Shown here: piece by piece, positions 4,999 to 6,117 of the stretch
How the letters are laid out: every line of letters begins with the position of its first letter
How positions within the stretch are numbered: position 1 is the first letter of the stretch
Assembly (NCBI GenBank): GCA_946482345.1
Contig: CAMLRJ010000225.1
Span: forward strand, 1 to 6,117
Direction of reading: 5' to 3'
DNA: 6,117 nt
Source: an uncultured Cellvibrio sp.
Lineage (GTDB): Bacteria; Pseudomonadota; Gammaproteobacteria; Pseudomonadales; Cellvibrionaceae
Translations under genes and position numbers: made by a program
The notes under the pieces: generated by a model
Database searches by the model: none
Seen by the model: the letters and a program-made list of their open reading frames with translations, nothing else
What the model was told of the DNA's origin: nothing

Positions 4999-5541
4999 AT
5001 GAACAATACTCACCAACGCTATAGTACTTTGGTTATTAGTCTTCACTGGTTTATTTTTTTATTAATGATTGCCATTTACGCGACTATGGAATTTCGCGGG
5101 ATTTTTCCAAAAGGCAGTGATCCTCGTGAATTGATGAAATCTATACATTTTATGTTGGGTGCATCTTTATTGTTTTTGGTGATGATTCGCATCGCTGCGC
5201 GTATTTTTTCAGTGACGCCTGACATAGTTCCTCCATTGAAACCGCAACTTAAAATTTTATCCAAGTTAATGCATCTGGCTCTTTATACTTTGATGATCGC
5301 CATGCCAATAAGTGGTTGGATCATGTTGAATGCCAACGGAAAACCGGTGCCTTTTTTTGGTTTGGAATTGCCAGTCTTAATTGCACCTGACAAAGCTCTG
5401 GCGGAACGTTTGCATGATCTGCATGAAATTGGCGCAACACTGGGCTATGTGTTGATTGGATTGCATACCGCTGCAGCATTTTTTCATCATTATGTGATGA
5501 AAAATAATGTATTGTTACGCATGTCATTTTTGAAGAGATAA
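4999..5541 (+). CDS. cytochrome b561, CybB/YodB family membrane protein
   Basis: This is a 180-residue, four-helix inner-membrane di-heme b cytochrome. Helices lie at about 10-30, 49-70, 88-110 and 143-166. Histidines suited to heme binding are H16 (SLHW), H50 (SIHFMLG), H139/H142 (HDLHEIG) and H156 (GLHTAAAFFHH), the usual family pattern; H92 and H163/H164 are further candidates. Exact ligand pairs cannot be assigned without alignment. E. coli CybB is reported to oxidise superoxide and pass the electron to ubiquinone; other members move electrons between quinone and periplasmic partners. The ATG at 4999 is 23 bases after the DUF3465 stop, with only a weak Shine-Dalgarno (AAAGAAA). It is in the same strand run as the DUF3465 and VIT genes. 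The family is secure; the partner and direction of electron flow are not. Confidence 0.94.
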   Translation: MNNTHQRYSTLVISLHWFIFLLMIAIYATMEFRGIFPKGSDPRELMKSIHFMLGASLLFLVMIRIAARIFSVTPDIVPPLKPQLKILSKLMHLALYTLMIAMPISGWIMLNANGKPVPFFGLELPVLIAPDKALAERLHDLHEIGATLGYVLIGLHTAAAFFHHYVMKNNVLLRMSFLKR

Positions 5542-5555
5542 AATTGGCAAGCAAC

Positions 5556-5600
5556 ATGCGACATAAATTAATTAAATGCGACATAAACTAAATGCGACAT
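5556..5600 (+). repeat. triplicated ATGCGACAT at the start of the VIT-family gene
   Basis: The 9-mer ATGCGACAT occurs three times, at 5556-5564, 5576-5584 and 5592-5600, at spacings of 20 and 16 bases. The third copy is the first three codons (Met-Arg-His) of the transporter gene. Each copy is also an in-place start codon. The first opens an 11-codon reading frame (MRHKLIKCDIN) whose TAA at 5589-5591 touches the transporter ATG. The second opens an 8-codon frame ending at 5600-5602. The stretch between copies 1 and 2 contains TTAATTAA. Copies may come from replication slippage or be repeated binding sites. Confidence 0.7.
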
Positions 5601-6117
5601 AGAGAAACACACAAGTCCCATCGCTCCGGGTGGTTGCGTGCAGCCGTGTTGGGTGCAAATGATGGCATTATTTCTACCTCAAGTTTAATGATGGGAATTG
5701 CGGCAGCAGATCAGTCATCAACTGCAATTTTATTGGCAGGGGTTGCGGGTTTGGTTGCCGGTGCAGTGAGTATGGCTGCGGGTGAATATGTTTCTGTTTG
5801 TTCACAGGAAGATTTGGAAAAAGCGGATTTGTTGCGTGAAAGAAAAGAATTGTCAGAAGATCCTGATGGTGAGTTACGCGAGCTTGAGGCCATTTATATT
5901 GCGCGGGGGCTTTCAAAAGATTTGGCATCAAAAGTTGCAATTGAATTAACACAGAATGATGCGTTGAGTGCTCATGCGCGTGATGAGTTAGGTATAACGG
6001 ATTTCAATTCGGCGAAACCTTTTCAAGCTGCTATTGCGTCTGCAGCCAGTTTTGCGTTTGGTGCAGTCATACCTTTGTTAGCTATTACGATGTTTAATCA
6101 GGATCTATGGGTAATTC
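5592..6117 (+). CDS. VIT/CCC1-family iron or manganese transporter, 3' end outside the window
   Basis: The frame stays open from the ATG at 5592 to the window edge: 175 codons plus one base, about three quarters of a protein that usually has 230-240 residues. It belongs to the vacuolar iron transporter/Ccc1 family of inner-membrane carriers that remove Fe2+ or Mn2+ from the cytoplasm. The first helix carries GANDGIISTSSLMMG with D24, and the second AGAVSMAAGEYVSVCSQ with M61 and E65. These fit the translocation-path Asp and Met of plant VIT1. An acidic cytoplasmic helical part follows at about 72-140, in the place of the family's metal-binding domain, and a third helix begins near 150. The start is fixed on the 5' side by an in-frame TAA at 5589-5591. 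No Shine-Dalgarno is visible, and the start lies in a triplicated repeat 50 bases after the cytochrome b561 stop. Which metal is moved cannot be told. Confidence 0.92.
   Translation, partial: MRHRETHKSHRSGWLRAAVLGANDGIISTSSLMMGIAAADQSSTAILLAGVAGLVAGAVSMAAGEYVSVCSQEDLEKADLLRERKELSEDPDGELRELEAIYIARGLSKDLASKVAIELTQNDALSAHARDELGITDFNSAKPFQAAIASAASFAFGAVIPLLAITMFNQDLWVI

Noticed and set aside
5321..5584. Minus-strand 87-codon frame across the end of the cytochrome b561 gene
   Set aside because: It lies opposite a clear b561 coding region and shows no domain or ribosome binding site; it is a shadow of the plus-strand gene.
5674..5952. Minus-strand frames of 92 and 60 codons inside the VIT-family gene
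   Set aside because: The plus strand here codes an unmistakable VIT/CCC1 protein; the minus frames are proline/glutamine-rich shadow translations.

Overview
The window looks like chromosomal DNA from a gammaproteobacterium of the Cellvibrio/Pseudomonas kind. The main reason is the tandem order bamC, MBL-fold hydrolase (YycJ-like), purC, which I know from that part of the class. The lipoproteins carry Gram-negative lipoboxes, one protein is an OmpA-family lipoprotein close to E. coli YiaD, and a PilZ protein points to cyclic-di-GMP signalling. The genus is an inference; there is no rRNA or tRNA here to fix it.

Layout, left to right. (1) Bases 2-1788, plus strand: the 3' end of bamC, an MBL-fold hydrolase whose start overlaps the bamC stop by one base, and purC after a 21-base gap. 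These read as one operon that ends at a strong intrinsic terminator (1791-1814). (2) 1894-2674: a single-domain PilZ protein on plus faces a leucine-rich-repeat lipoprotein on minus. Their stop codons are one base apart with no terminator between. (3) 2675-2911: an AT-rich divergent promoter region with several short dyads. (4) 2912-3568: a YiaD-like glycine-zipper/OmpA lipoprotein, then a perfect 13-bp hairpin flanked by A and T runs (3585-3616) that should terminate transcription from both sides. (5) 3644-4264, minus: a TetR-family repressor with a GCPCNNL cysteine motif. (6) 4265-4486: a divergent control region with an operator-like 20-bp dyad, a nested hairpin and a minus-strand open stretch that reads like a protein C-terminus. 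(7) 4487 to the end, plus: a DUF3465 exported protein, a cytochrome b561 and a VIT/CCC1-family metal transporter that runs off the window. The transporter start lies in a triplicated 9-bp sequence.

How the parts fit. Region 1 is housekeeping: outer-membrane assembly and purine synthesis. Regions 2-4 concern the cell envelope and signalling. Regions 5-7 look like a small regulated module: a possibly cysteine-sensing repressor facing a membrane redox protein, an iron/manganese transporter and an exported protein of unknown function. A role in metal or oxidative stress is an inference from the families and their adjacency. I saw no mobile element, CRISPR array, tRNA or rRNA. Most of the window is ordinary core genome; the part most worth checking is 4265-5600.
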